Positions 37,853-46,878 are shown, counted from the stretch's first letter. The stretch: DNA of 64,000 nt from an uncultured Pseudomonadota bacterium (GCA_903908265.1 CAIVRI010000088.1:1-64000), one strand, 5' to 3'. The notes: generated from the letters alone by a model not told the origin. Made by a program: numbers and translations.

Positions 37853-39364
37853 TCAGGCCGATGCCCCGTCGGTGAACCAATGGGCACGGGCAGCCATAAT
37901 CAGCTTGCCGGCTTCGGTCTGGTTAAGACCACCAACGCCATCGAGATCTTCTGTCGATTGCTCGGCGAGATCCTCGCGCGAACAGACACCGCGAGCAGCC
38001 AGCGCCTTAGCCAACTCATCGGTCATGCCATCCAAGGACAGTAAATCTTCGCTTGGCACGCCTTCCTGACCTTCTTCAGTTGCGATCGCCTGAGTCAACA
38101 ATACGTCCCGGGCACGATTGCGCAACTCACGTACGATTTCGTCGTCGAATTCCTCGATCGCGAGCAGCTCGTTGGTTGGCACGTAGGCAATTTCTTCGAT
38201 CGTCGAGAATCCTTCGCCGACTAGAATCGCAGCAACGTCCTCATCCACGTCGAGGGCTTTCTTAAATACGTCGAGAAGAATGCGCGTCTCCGCCTCGCTC
38301 TTCTCGTCGGCTTGCGCTTCGCTCATGATGTTGAGCTTCCAGCCAGTGAGTTCGGAAGCAAGCCGGATATTTTGGCCGCCGCGACCGATCGCTTGCGACA
38401 ACTTTTCTTCCGCCACCGCAATTTCCATGCTGTGCTGATCTTCGTCGACCACAATTGACGTCACTTCGGCCGGCTGCATCGCGTTAATCACAAACTGCGC
38501 CGGATTTTCCTCAAAAGGAATAATGTCTACGCGCTCACCGGCAATCTCATTAGAGACTGCCTGCACACGACTGCCGCGCATACCGACACAAGCGCCCACT
38601 GGATCGATGCGGTTATCGAGACTACGTACCGATATTTTTGCGCGAGCGCCTGGATCACGGGCTGCACCAAGGATCTGAATCAAGCCCTGACCTACTTCCG
38701 GCACTTCGAGTTTGAACAACTCAATCAGGAATTCCGGGGCGGTGCGCGAAAGAAAAATCTGTGGTCCGCGAATCTCGGAGCGCACCTCTTTCAGGTAAGC
38801 CTTAACGCGGTCTTGAGTGCGAATGGGCTCGCGAGGAATCATATGCTCGCGGGGAATAAATGCTTCTGCATTCTGTCCTAGATCCACGTAAGTACCGTTG
38901 CGATCAACGCGCTTAACGATACCGCTCACCAACGTTCCAACGCGTTCGAGATAAGCCTCGACAACCTGAGCACGCTCAGCTTCGCGCACTTTCTGCACGA
39001 TGACTTGCTTGGCAGTCTGCGCATCGATACGGCCGAAGCCCTCGCCTTCCAGCGGAACCTCAACGAAGTCACCGACAACGGCGCTCGCGTCCACGTCGAG
39101 CGCATCTTCCAGACGCAACTCACGGTCCGGCACTTCGAGTTCGCGAGAATCATCGGCAAACACTTTCCAGCGCTGGAAAACTTCGTAGTCACCGGACTTG
39201 CGGTTAATAGACACCCGCACATCCATTTCTTCGCCCAGACGCTTACGCGTCGCAGACGCGAGGGCAGCTTCGAGTGCCTCGAAGATGATTTCCTTGTCGA
39301 TGCTCTTTTCGTTGGCGACGCTTTCAACTGCGTCGACAATTTCCTTCAGCGTCGTCTTTGCCAT
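37853..39364 (-). CDS. nusA: transcription termination/antitermination protein NusA
   Basis: A 503-residue NusA with the N-terminal RNA polymerase-binding domain (EALEAALASATRKRLGEEMD), S1 domain (GIVKRVDRNGTYVDLG), two KH domains (ISVRSLDNRIDPVGACVGMR; AIGRGGQNIRLASELTGW), and two C-terminal acidic helix-hairpin-helix repeats (about 365-425 and 440-500), the gammaproteobacterial form. ATG at 39364 is preferred over GTG at 39373; GGGAG lies 9 bases upstream and overlaps the rimP stop. It regulates pausing and termination, including often its own operon. Confidence 0.97.
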   Translation of the reverse strand: MAKTTLKEIVDAVESVANEKSIDKEIIFEALEAALASATRKRLGEEMDVRVSINRKSGDYEVFQRWKVFADDSRELEVPDRELRLEDALDVDASAVVGDFVEVPLEGEGFGRIDAQTAKQVIVQKVREAERAQVVEAYLERVGTLVSGIVKRVDRNGTYVDLGQNAEAFIPREHMIPREPIRTQDRVKAYLKEVRSEIRGPQIFLSRTAPEFLIELFKLEVPEVGQGLIQILGAARDPGARAKISVRSLDNRIDPVGACVGMRGSRVQAVSNEIAGERVDIIPFEENPAQFVINAMQPAEVTSIVVDEDQHSMEIAVAEEKLSQAIGRGGQNIRLASELTGWKLNIMSEAQADEKSEAETRILLDVFKKALDVDEDVAAILVGEGFSTIEEIAYVPTNELLAIEEFDDEIVRELRNRARDVLLTQAIATEEGQEGVPSEDLLSLDGMTDELAKALAARGVCSREDLAEQSTEDLDGVGGLNQTEAGKLIMAARAHWFTDGASA

Positions 39365-39369
39365 GCTTA

Positions 39370-39849
39370 TCACTCCCGTCGGGTGCCGTAATGAGGCACC
39401 AGCCGTGCTGTCTTGATCTCGTTGAAACCCAAAACCACTTCGTTACCATCCACTCGCAGCAAGACGCCCGAATCGGACGTAGAGACGAGATCACCCGTCC
39501 AACGCCGACGACCCTCTCGCGGCAAGTGGCTCTCCACATGCACGCGGCTACCGACGAAGCGCGCAAAATGCGCAGGCTTCACCAGCGGCCGATCAGAACC
39601 AGGCGAAGACACCTCTAGGGTGTATTCGCTACGAATCGGGTCGGAGGCGTCGAGCAACTCGCTGCTCATACGGCTCACTGCGGCACAGTCTTCGACCGTG
39701 ACGTAATGCCCCTCCGTCTCTCCGCCCGGGTGGTCTATATAGAGACGCAGTAGCCCACCACCATGGTGGGCATTGAATTCCAGCTCCACCAGTTCGTAGC
39801 CCAAGGCCACGATTCCCGGCTCCAGCATCGAAATCAGCGTCTCTCGCAT
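39370..39849 (-). CDS. rimP: ribosome maturation factor RimP
   Basis: A 159-residue RimP, of usual length, for 30S assembly. Typical segments are GIVALGYELVELEF at the start, LRLYIDHPGG, VTVEDCAAVSRMSSELLD and YTLEVSSPGSDRPL. I start it at the ATG at 39849, because the open frame further upstream runs through the hairpin-rich leader and encodes no RimP sequence. It is first in rimP-nusA-infB-rbfA-truB. Confidence 0.95.
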   Translation of the reverse strand: MRETLISMLEPGIVALGYELVELEFNAHHGGGLLRLYIDHPGGETEGHYVTVEDCAAVSRMSSELLDASDPIRSEYTLEVSSPGSDRPLVKPAHFARFVGSRVHVESHLPREGRRRWTGDLVSTSDSGVLLRVDGNEVVLGFNEIKTARLVPHYGTRRE

Positions 39850-39904
39850 CGACCCAGCACCCCGAGCCCCAAGGCCCGCTCCGCATGGTCCACAAAAAAT
39901 GGAC

Positions 39905-39929
39905 CAAAAAAATGGGCCCGTGGCCCATA
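39905..39929 (-). terminator. intrinsic terminator-like hairpin in the rimP leader (second)
   Basis: On the minus strand ATGGGCC-AC-GGGCCCAT is a perfect, very stable hairpin followed at once by TTTTTTT. This is a textbook intrinsic terminator, placed only about 55 bases before the rimP start and downstream of the presumed promoter, so it should act as an attenuator. Confidence 0.7.
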
Positions 39930-39965
39930 ACCGGGGTCGCAAGGCGTATACGCCCCCGACCCAAA

Positions 39966-39990
39966 CGAAAAAGCCCCCGGCGGGGCTTTC
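39966..39990 (-). terminator. intrinsic terminator-like hairpin in the rimP leader (first)
   Basis: On the minus strand AAGCCCC-GCC-GGGGGCTT is followed by TTTCG, a GC-rich stem with a short T tract. It lies roughly 45 bases after a promoter-like sequence (TTCGAC, 16 bases, TAGAAT). No gene precedes it on this strand within the window's intergenic region. Confidence 0.65.
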
Positions 39991-40041
39991 TCTCTGTCCG
40001 AAAAAGAACCGCTCAGCCAGAGACGATTCCCAAGGCGGCGG

Positions 40042-40069
40042 ATTCTATCGGAAATCCCCCCCCGTCGAA
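40042..40069 (-). promoter_or_regulatory. possible promoter of the rimP-nusA operon
   Basis: On the minus strand TTCGAC (40069-40064) and TAGAAT (40047-40042) are separated by 16 bases. It is positioned to transcribe the hairpin-rich leader. The match is moderate and made by eye. Confidence 0.35.
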
Positions 40070-40266
40070 AAGGATTTTATGCAGTCAACCGGCCGGCTGC
40101 CCATTCGTGGCATTTATGGGGTCCGTATACCCCCCCCACCCGGGCCGGGCCGGGCCAGCGACTGAGCAAGCTGCAATCCGAGCCAACCCCTAGCCCGCAC
40201 TGCACCATGCCGGTCTATACTCGGCGGGAGCACGGGTGCTCGGGCCTAAAATCCAATAGAGATACA

Positions 40267-42042
40267 ATGGATCCAACTGATATTGGGCAACCGGACTACT
40301 TCCACCGGGTAGTCGACTGCCAGTGGGCCTGCCCGGCCCATACTGACGTCCCGGAATACATCCGGCTTATCGCCCAAGGGCGATTTACGGACGCCTACCT
40401 CGTCAACCGCGAGTCCAACGTTTTTCCCGGCATTCTGGGGCGCGTCTGTGACCGCCCCTGCGAGCCGGCTTGCCGGCGTGGGCGGGTCGAAGAAAAGCCC
40501 GTCGCAATTTGCCGCCTGAAACGGGTCGCCGCGGATCACCGCGATGACATCCGCGACATACTGCCGACAGCAGGTGCTCCGAATGGGCGCCGGGTGGCCT
40601 GCATCGGAGCCGGCCCCGCCTCGCTGACAGTTGCGAATGACCTGCTGCCGTTGGGCTATGCCGTCACCATATTTGAACAATGGGCTGTTACCGGCGGCTT
40701 GATGCGTTCAAACATCCCGTCATTCCGCTTGCCAGCGGCTGTTCTGGACGAAGAGATCGGTTTTATTGTCGAGATGGGCGCAGACCTTCGCCTAGGTACA
40801 CGAGTCGACAGTCTGCAGGCCCTGATAGACGAGGGTTATGACGCAATCTTTATCGGTTCCGGCGCGCCGCGAGCAAAAGACCTCCGGATCGCTGGCCGCG
40901 ATGACTCCAATCGCATTCACTCCGGCATTGACTGGCTGCAATCGATCGCTTTCGGACATACCGAGGCCATCGGCGAGCGCGTCCTGATCATTGGCGTTGG
41001 CAATACCGCAATGGACTGCTGCCGATCAGCGCTGCGACTGGGCGCCAAAGACGTCAAGGTCATGGCACGAAAGCCTCGGCAGTTCTTCAAGGCCTCCCAG
41101 TGGGAACTCGAAGACGCCGAGTCAGAAGGTGTGCAAATCGTTATCAATCACGCCCCCAAATCGTTCGTGATCGAAAACGGTCAGTTAGTCGGCATGCTAT
41201 TCGAAGAAATCGAGTATGACCTCGATGGCACCCGCATCATCAGCGAACGCGTGATTGGGGAGAAGGTCATCCCCTGCGACGACGTGATCTTGGCCATCGG
41301 TCAGGAAAATCTGTTCCCTTACGTGGAACGCAACCTTGGCATCGAATTTGACCGATGGAACGTGCCGGTCGTCGACGCGAAGAGTTTTGAGTCGACGCGT
41401 CCAGGCGTTTTCTTTGGCGGCGACGCCGCTTTCGGCCCTAAGAACATCATCTGGGCCGTCGAACACGGCCATCAGGCAGCCCTATCGATCCATTTGCGCG
41501 CCCAAAACAAGACCGTGGCTGACCGCCCGGCGCGTGGCGTTACCCTATCGAGTCGGAAAATGGGCATCCACGAGTGGTCGTACAAGAATGACTACAACCC
41601 TTCTGAGCGGCGTCTTGTGCCCCATGTGGGATTGGCCGAGCGCTTCAAGAAACTAAAAATTGAGGTGGAACTGGGTTTTGACGCGGAACAAACCGCTTTA
41701 GAGGTCCAGCGCTGCCTGAACTGTGACGTGCAGACCGTCTTCTCAGCGCCGGCGTGTATTGAGTGTGACGCCTGCATCGATATCTGCCCGGTCGACTGTC
41801 TGACCATCACTCCGAATGGAACGGCAGAGGAACTGGAAAGCCGGACTAAAGTGCCGCGCTTGGACAAAACCAGCCCGCTGTACGTTTCAGCACCACTGAA
41901 GCCGACCGGCCGGGTCATGCTCAAGGACGAAGACTTGTGCGTACACTGCGGCCTGTGCGCAGAGCGCTGCCCAACCGCCGCTTGGGACATGCAGAAATCG
42001 ACCATCCACATCCCGCACGCTAGCCTCGGACAGGCCTCATGA
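40267..42042 (+). CDS. FAD/NAD(P)-binding, Fe-S partner of 2-oxoacid oxidoreductase (GltD-like)
   Basis: A 591-residue electron-transfer flavoprotein. The N-terminus has the Cys arrangement of glutamate-synthase beta/DPD-type proteins (CQWACPAHTDVPEYI; GRVCDRPCEPACRRG) for [4Fe-4S] clusters. Two Rossmann motifs follow (CIGAGPASLTVANDL for FAD; IIGVGNTAMDCC for NAD(P)H). The C-terminus adds two ferredoxin clusters (CIECDACIDICPVD; CVHCGLCAERCPTA). It overlaps korA by 4 bases, so it most likely shuttles electrons between KorAB and NAD(P)H, as in NAD(P)+-coupled 2-oxoglutarate oxidoreductases. The start at 40267 skips 20 residues with no family match. Confidence 0.88.
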   Translation: MDPTDIGQPDYFHRVVDCQWACPAHTDVPEYIRLIAQGRFTDAYLVNRESNVFPGILGRVCDRPCEPACRRGRVEEKPVAICRLKRVAADHRDDIRDILPTAGAPNGRRVACIGAGPASLTVANDLLPLGYAVTIFEQWAVTGGLMRSNIPSFRLPAAVLDEEIGFIVEMGADLRLGTRVDSLQALIDEGYDAIFIGSGAPRAKDLRIAGRDDSNRIHSGIDWLQSIAFGHTEAIGERVLIIGVGNTAMDCCRSALRLGAKDVKVMARKPRQFFKASQWELEDAESEGVQIVINHAPKSFVIENGQLVGMLFEEIEYDLDGTRIISERVIGEKVIPCDDVILAIGQENLFPYVERNLGIEFDRWNVPVVDAKSFESTRPGVFFGGDAAFGPKNIIWAVEHGHQAALSIHLRAQNKTVADRPARGVTLSSRKMGIHEWSYKNDYNPSERRLVPHVGLAERFKKLKIEVELGFDAEQTALEVQRCLNCDVQTVFSAPACIECDACIDICPVDCLTITPNGTAEELESRTKVPRLDKTSPLYVSAPLKPTGRVMLKDEDLCVHCGLCAERCPTAAWDMQKSTIHIPHASLGQAS

Positions 42043-43862
42043 CACCGCAAACGACGGCGACCGCACGCGTGAATGATCTAGTCATTCGCTTCGCCAACGT
42101 AAATGGGACGGGCTCCGCAAGCGCCAATAATCTGATCATGAAGTCCATCTTCCGGATGGGCGTCCCGGTGACTGGAAAGAACTACTTTCCTTCGAATATC
42201 CAAGGCTTGCCCACGTGGTATGAAATCCGTGTTTCCAAGGATGGGTATCTCGCACGCGGCGAACAAATCGACGTCTTAGTGGCTATGAATATCGAGACCT
42301 ACGCGCGCGATGTCAAGGATGTTGCTCCTGGTGGGTTTCTGGTCTATGACTCCACGTGGTCCCGCAGCGCGCTGCTGTCTCGCGATGACATCACGGTACT
42401 CGGCATACCCTTCGCGCGACTGTGCAATGAAAACTTTGACGGACTCCGCAATCGGACTCTGATGAAGAACATTTGCTATGCCGGCGCGATGGCCGCGTTG
42501 CTCAATATCGATTACGAAGTCATACGAAAACTAGTTACCGAACAATACGCTTCTAAGCCAAAGCTCGTTGATGCCAATATGAAGGCAATCGAGCTCGGCT
42601 ACCAATACGCGCAACAACATCTCTCCTGTCCACTGCCGTTCACCATTGCCCGCATGGACTCCACACAAGGACAAGTGCTCATCGATGGCAACACGGCAGC
42701 GGGCTTGGGCTGTGTGTACGCGGGTGCAACCGTCGGCGCTTGGTATCCCATTACCCCTTCCACGTCGCTAATGGACGCTTTCCGTGGCTTCTGCGAGCGC
42801 TACCGCGTCGATCCGGAAACCCACGAAAAAAAGTTCATCGTTCTGCAGGCAGAAGACGAACTCGCAGCAATCGGCATGGTGATCGGCGCCTCTTGGAACG
42901 GCGCCCGCGCCTTTACCCCGACCAGCGGACCAGGCATCTCTCTGATGAACGAATTCATCGGCCTCGCCTACTATGCAGAGGTGCCAGCGGTATTATTCGA
43001 CGTCCAGCGCGTGGGCCCTTCAACCGGCATGCCCACCCGGACGCAACAATGTGATGTCCTGCTTTGCGCGTATGCCTCCCATGGTGATACCCGGCACGTA
43101 TTGTTGTTCCCAGCCAATCCAAAAGAGTGTTTCGAACTGGCGCCGGTTGCGTTTGACCTCGCGGAACGGCTACAGACGCCCGTCTTCGTGCTGTCTGATC
43201 TCGACATCGGCATGAATGACTGGATGGTGCCAGCACTGCAGTGGAACAATGACTACACCCCGGATCGCGGCAAAGTCCTCTCTAAAGAACAGATCGACGA
43301 ACTACCGAAGTTCCAGCGTTATCTCGACCCTGATGGAGACGGCATCCCCTACCGCACGCTACCGGGAGTCTCGCCAAAGGGCGGGTACTTCACCCGTGGA
43401 TCGAGCCATAACAAGTTCGGTGGTTATACCGAGGACTCCGCGGAGTATCAGGAAGTTCTCGACCGGCTAGTCAGAAAATTTAACACCGCTAAAACCATCG
43501 TCCCTCCCGCAATCCTGCTCGGCCCGGGCAATCGCGCAATCGGAATTCTGTCGTATGGCAGTTGCGACGAGGCAATCAAAGAATCCCTGCATCAACTGTC
43601 AGCTGCAGGAGTCGAAGTCGACTACCTTCGAGTGAGAGCTTTCCCATTTGGTGCGGAGGTCGACACGTTCCTCGCGCAACACCAGATGATCTACGTCGTT
43701 GAACAGAATCGGGACGCACAATTGCGATCACTGCTCGTGCTTGAAACGGAGGTCGAGAAACGCAAGCTCGTCCCCGTCCTGCATTATGACGGAATGCCGA
43801 TGACGGCCCGATTTGTCACCGACGCGGTGCTCGCGCACACGCCTGTCGACGCGACACTCTAA
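42039..43862 (+). CDS. korA: 2-oxoacid:ferredoxin oxidoreductase, alpha (fused gamma) subunit
   Basis: A 607-residue protein with an N-terminal gamma-type domain (VIRFANVNGTGSASANNLIM, about 1-195) fused to the alpha/PFOR N-terminal domain (GATVGAWYPITPSTSLMDAF; FTPTSGPGISLMNEFIGLAYYAEVP; VQRVGPSTGMPTRTQQ). The C-terminal transketolase-like part contains VVEQNRDAQLRSLL. With KorB it oxidatively decarboxylates a 2-oxoacid, most often 2-oxoglutarate, to acyl-CoA, passing electrons to ferredoxin, or runs in reverse. ATGA overlap with the upstream flavoprotein gene; 15 bases to korB. Confidence 0.92.
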   Translation: MTPQTTATARVNDLVIRFANVNGTGSASANNLIMKSIFRMGVPVTGKNYFPSNIQGLPTWYEIRVSKDGYLARGEQIDVLVAMNIETYARDVKDVAPGGFLVYDSTWSRSALLSRDDITVLGIPFARLCNENFDGLRNRTLMKNICYAGAMAALLNIDYEVIRKLVTEQYASKPKLVDANMKAIELGYQYAQQHLSCPLPFTIARMDSTQGQVLIDGNTAAGLGCVYAGATVGAWYPITPSTSLMDAFRGFCERYRVDPETHEKKFIVLQAEDELAAIGMVIGASWNGARAFTPTSGPGISLMNEFIGLAYYAEVPAVLFDVQRVGPSTGMPTRTQQCDVLLCAYASHGDTRHVLLFPANPKECFELAPVAFDLAERLQTPVFVLSDLDIGMNDWMVPALQWNNDYTPDRGKVLSKEQIDELPKFQRYLDPDGDGIPYRTLPGVSPKGGYFTRGSSHNKFGGYTEDSAEYQEVLDRLVRKFNTAKTIVPPAILLGPGNRAIGILSYGSCDEAIKESLHQLSAAGVEVDYLRVRAFPFGAEVDTFLAQHQMIYVVEQNRDAQLRSLLVLETEVEKRKLVPVLHYDGMPMTARFVTDAVLAHTPVDATL

Positions 43863-43877
43863 AGGAGCCCCGCCCCC

Positions 43878-44930
43878 GTGACCTCCATTACAAAACCAAA
43901 AGTCGCCCACCCCTCGCTACCGCGCAATGACTTGGGACTCACCCGTCGCGACTATGAGGGGAGCATGTCCACGCTGTGCGCCGGTTGCGGCCATGACTCC
44001 GTCACGGCTGCGATCGTCGAGGCGGTCTGGGGTCTATCTATGCGGCCGCAGGACCTGGTCAAGCTGTCGGGTATCGGTTGCTCCTCGAAGACGACTGCGT
44101 ACTTCGTCGGCGCCGCGCATGGGTTCAACTCAGTCCACGGGCGCATGCCCTCGGTCGCGTCGGGCGCCAATGCTGCGAACCGGACACTCAAGTACATCGG
44201 CATCTCCGGCGATGGAGACTCTCTATCGATTGGACTAGGCCAACTCTCGCACGCCATTCGTCGAAATCTAGACATGCTGTATGTGATCGAGAACAACGGC
44301 GTCTATGGACTTACCAAAGGACAGTTTTCGGCCTCTGCTGATCTTGGTACCAAGTCAAAGAAAGGCGAAGCGAACCTGCAAACTGCAATCGACCCAGTCC
44401 TTCTTGCACTGACACTGGGCGCCGGGTTCGTTGCACGCGGATTTTCAGGTGATAAAGCGCAGCTGATTCCGCTGATCCAAGCCGGACTACGGCATCCTGG
44501 GTTTGCGATCATTGATGTGCTTTCGCCGTGCGTCACCTTCAACGATCACGAAGGCTCGACAAAGAGCTACCAGTACACCCGTGACCACTATCACGCAGCA
44601 GTTGAGACCGACTTTGTACCAAGAGCCACGGCCATTGAAGTGAATTACGAGGCTAGCGCTGTAGTGCCACTACACGACGGCAGTCAACTGCGGTTACGCA
44701 AGTTAGACGGCGCATTTGACACTAGTAATCGAGCCGCGGCCTATGCGCACATCGCAGCAAAGTTGCAAGAGGGTGAGCACGTCACAGGGCTAATCCACGC
44801 CTCAGCGGCGGGCGAGCATGAAATGCATACCCAGAACCATACCGTCACGACCGCGTTGAACGCACTGCCCTATGCCGAACTGAATCCAGGACAGGCTGCG
44901 CTATCCAAGTTAATGGCACGCTATTGCTGA
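43878..44930 (+). CDS. korB: 2-oxoacid:ferredoxin oxidoreductase, beta subunit (TPP-binding)
   Basis: A 350-residue TPP-dependent subunit. CAGCGHDSVTAAIVEAVW provides Fe-S Cys residues, SGIGCSSKTTAYF follows, and the TPP/Mg site is SGDGDSLSIGLGQLSHAIRR with NNGVYGLTKGQFS. The HPGFAIIDVLSPCVTFND segment is standard for KorB. The ORF begins with GTG at 43878; AAGGAG lies upstream of it. It closes the three-gene unit with korA and the GltD-like partner. Confidence 0.93.
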   Translation: MTSITKPKVAHPSLPRNDLGLTRRDYEGSMSTLCAGCGHDSVTAAIVEAVWGLSMRPQDLVKLSGIGCSSKTTAYFVGAAHGFNSVHGRMPSVASGANAANRTLKYIGISGDGDSLSIGLGQLSHAIRRNLDMLYVIENNGVYGLTKGQFSASADLGTKSKKGEANLQTAIDPVLLALTLGAGFVARGFSGDKAQLIPLIQAGLRHPGFAIIDVLSPCVTFNDHEGSTKSYQYTRDHYHAAVETDFVPRATAIEVNYEASAVVPLHDGSQLRLRKLDGAFDTSNRAAAYAHIAAKLQEGEHVTGLIHASAAGEHEMHTQNHTVTTALNALPYAELNPGQAALSKLMARYC

Positions 44931-44947
44931 GCGCTTCGGCACTCTTT

Positions 44948-45163
44948 TTAAGTGCGCATGCTGCGCTGCCAATTGGCTAGCGCAGTCTTTCCCTGTGCAG
45001 TAACTACCGATGCAGTGCCTCTCGCGGCCTGCTCTACATAGCCCCGACGGGTCAGTTTCTCAAGCAGCAACTGCGGCAGCGGTGCGCCAGTGAGCCCCTT
45101 GGCGGCGGCCCCGCCCAACTTCGCAAAGGTGGCCCAGTCAGCATTGCTAAGGAAATCTTCCAT
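44948..45163 (-). CDS. small winged-helix-like hypothetical protein
   Basis: A 71-residue protein, not recognised at family level. The segment LPQLLLEKLTRRGYVEQAAR followed by SVVTAQGKTALANW has the helix-then-hairpin pattern of small winged-helix proteins. ATG at 45163 is preferred (GAAGGA about 8 bases upstream) over the open frame to 45217. It is convergent with korB, with 17 bases between them, and on the same strand as the hydroxylase gene upstream. A DNA-binding role is only a suggestion. Confidence 0.55.
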   Translation of the reverse strand: MEDFLSNADWATFAKLGGAAAKGLTGAPLPQLLLEKLTRRGYVEQAARGTASVVTAQGKTALANWQRSMRT

Positions 45164-45238
45164 CTCGGATCCTTCGGGCGCGAAAGCGCCGCACGGGACT
45201 ATATTATGGTGAATCACGCCGAAGAACCACGTCCCGTG

Positions 45239-46147
45239 TCACGGTTCAGGCAGAGCGGGTACGTTTCGCGCGGACTGTTGCCAGCCCGCACGCACGCTTG
45301 CGGTGGTCTCTCCGGCCCCATCGGCGCGCCATCCTGGTGCCCGGAAGATAAGGCCAAAAACCTCGCGTAAGGATTTGGCGTGGCGCAGATCGCGCGCCAT
45401 CGCCGCCCACTCATGAAAGGCGATCACAAACGGGTTATAGCTGCTGACGTTGTGCAAGATCCCATAAGTCACCGGTTCCTCGTCATTTTCAGACTCGAAG
45501 GTGCCAAACCAGCGATCCCAAATAATCAGCGCGCCACCATAATTGCGGTCCAGATAGCGCGGATTTGAAGCGTGGTGTACCCGATGGTGCGAAGGCGTAT
45601 TGAAAATATACTCAAACCATGCTGGAAAACGCCGGACCGCCTCCGTGTGCAACCAGAACTGATAAAAGAGATTGATGCCCTGCATCGTCAAGATCATTGC
45701 AGGCGTAAAGCCGAGAAACGCCAACGGTATCCAGGGCATCCATGTACCCACCGCCACACCGGTCCAGGATTGCCTAGCGGCGGTCGACAGGTTGTACTCC
45801 CGCGAAGAATGGTGATTGACATGCGCCGCCCACCAAAACCGACACTCGTGACTGATTCGGTGGAATACGTAATAGGTGAAGTCATCCAATAGCGCGAGCA
45901 ACACCCAAGCGGCAACCGTGGAGCCCATGGTCAGGAATCGGTGCGCGTACGCAAACTGCAACCCGCCGAACATGAGTCCGGCCAAGGCAATATTGACGGC
46001 GACGTTACCGGCGCGCATCGCCAAGGATGCCCAAGTGTCGCGCCATGTGTAATGCGCACGAATCACGCCATAGGCGCCGAGCCACGCCTCCAGCCCAATG
46101 GCCGAAAGACGTCCTAGCAACAACCAATACGTGAGGGATAGATGCAC
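45239..46147 (-). CDS. sterol desaturase/fatty acid hydroxylase family protein
   Basis: A 302-residue membrane di-iron hydroxylase. The three His clusters of the family are visible: HRISH, HVNHH and HRVHH with ASNPRYLDRNYGG. Several hydrophobic segments flank them. It would hydroxylate or desaturate a lipid. The start is GTG at 46147 with AGGAG 6 bases upstream. It lies 12 bases after the DUF1345 gene, so the two may be co-transcribed. The substrate is unknown. Confidence 0.9.
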   Translation of the reverse strand: MHLSLTYWLLLGRLSAIGLEAWLGAYGVIRAHYTWRDTWASLAMRAGNVAVNIALAGLMFGGLQFAYAHRFLTMGSTVAAWVLLALLDDFTYYVFHRISHECRFWWAAHVNHHSSREYNLSTAARQSWTGVAVGTWMPWIPLAFLGFTPAMILTMQGINLFYQFWLHTEAVRRFPAWFEYIFNTPSHHRVHHASNPRYLDRNYGGALIIWDRWFGTFESENDEEPVTYGILHNVSSYNPFVIAFHEWAAMARDLRHAKSLREVFGLIFRAPGWRADGAGETTASVRAGWQQSARNVPALPEP

Positions 46148-46159
46148 GGATAGCTCCTG

Positions 46160-46831
46160 TTAAAACAGGCTGGCACTGATATTGATCAATAGTGCCAATA
46201 CCGTCGTATTAAATAAGTACGCCAGCGCACAATGCAGCAAGCCAATTCGCCGCATCGGCCGAGAGGCAAAAGAAACATCAGCCGTCTGACCGGATGTGCC
46301 GATCACGACCGAAAAATAAAGGAAGTCAAAATAATCGGGCGCGGCCTCTTCTGGAAAGAGCAACCCACCTCGTCCACCCCGACAGATCGCAGCATAAAAC
46401 TCATGGGCATAGTGCAGCGCAAACATGGTCTGTATGAAGGCCCAAGAGACCAAAACCGTTGCCCCAGCTAAGCACGCATGCAACACCCGCAGTAGCCCGT
46501 GCGTCTCCCGCACATACGTTAGTTCCATCGCGATAGCTGCGAGGCTCGATACGCCCGCCACCGCCACTAGGCCAAGGATCACCAGTTGGCCAACGTCCTG
46601 CAAGTGCGCACGCGAGCGCATGTGATGTTCACTGGAGCGACACATCATTACGGCGGCCAATATAAGGTAAAACAGCGTTCCAATATTCCACGCAACTAGC
46701 CATCGAGTCACCAGATGCTCCGCTAGGGACGCTGGCAACAAAAGACCTGAGACCACGGTGATTGCCACGGCGATGAATAAGCGGGGCCGAGCTTGGACGG
46801 TGCGTATCAGTGGATGATGATGGGCTGGCAT
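46160..46831 (-). CDS. DUF1345 membrane protein
   Basis: A 223-residue inner-membrane protein with about five hydrophobic segments. The DUF1345 signature is at the C-terminus: DYFDFLYFSVVIGTSGQTAD followed by RRIGLLHCALAYLFNTTVLA. This segment resembles ion-channel pore helices, but no function is established for the family. GAGGGA 6 bases before the ATG supports the start. It precedes the hydroxylase gene by 12 bases. Confidence 0.9.
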   Translation of the reverse strand: MPAHHHPLIRTVQARPRLFIAVAITVVSGLLLPASLAEHLVTRWLVAWNIGTLFYLILAAVMMCRSSEHHMRSRAHLQDVGQLVILGLVAVAGVSSLAAIAMELTYVRETHGLLRVLHACLAGATVLVSWAFIQTMFALHYAHEFYAAICRGGRGGLLFPEEAAPDYFDFLYFSVVIGTSGQTADVSFASRPMRRIGLLHCALAYLFNTTVLALLINISASLF

Positions 46832-46878
46832 AGATTTCCCTCAATCAACCGATGCTGCGAATAACGCAAGGGGCCGGC

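Larger units (their letters stand above)
39887..40033 (-). promoter_or_regulatory. hairpin-rich 5' leader of the rimP-nusA operon
   Basis: In the transcript direction the leader holds, in order: a terminator-like hairpin (39966-39990), a nested hairpin with arms GGGTCG/CGACCC around the palindrome GGCGTATACGCC (39934-39962), a second terminator-like hairpin with seven T (39905-39929), and a hairpin GGTCCA/TGGACC with a T-rich loop (39887-39905). In E. coli a tRNA gene followed by terminators occupies this place; I see no tRNA here. The layout suggests attenuation of the operon, possibly by NusA itself. This is structure seen in sequence; function is inferred. Confidence 0.55.
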
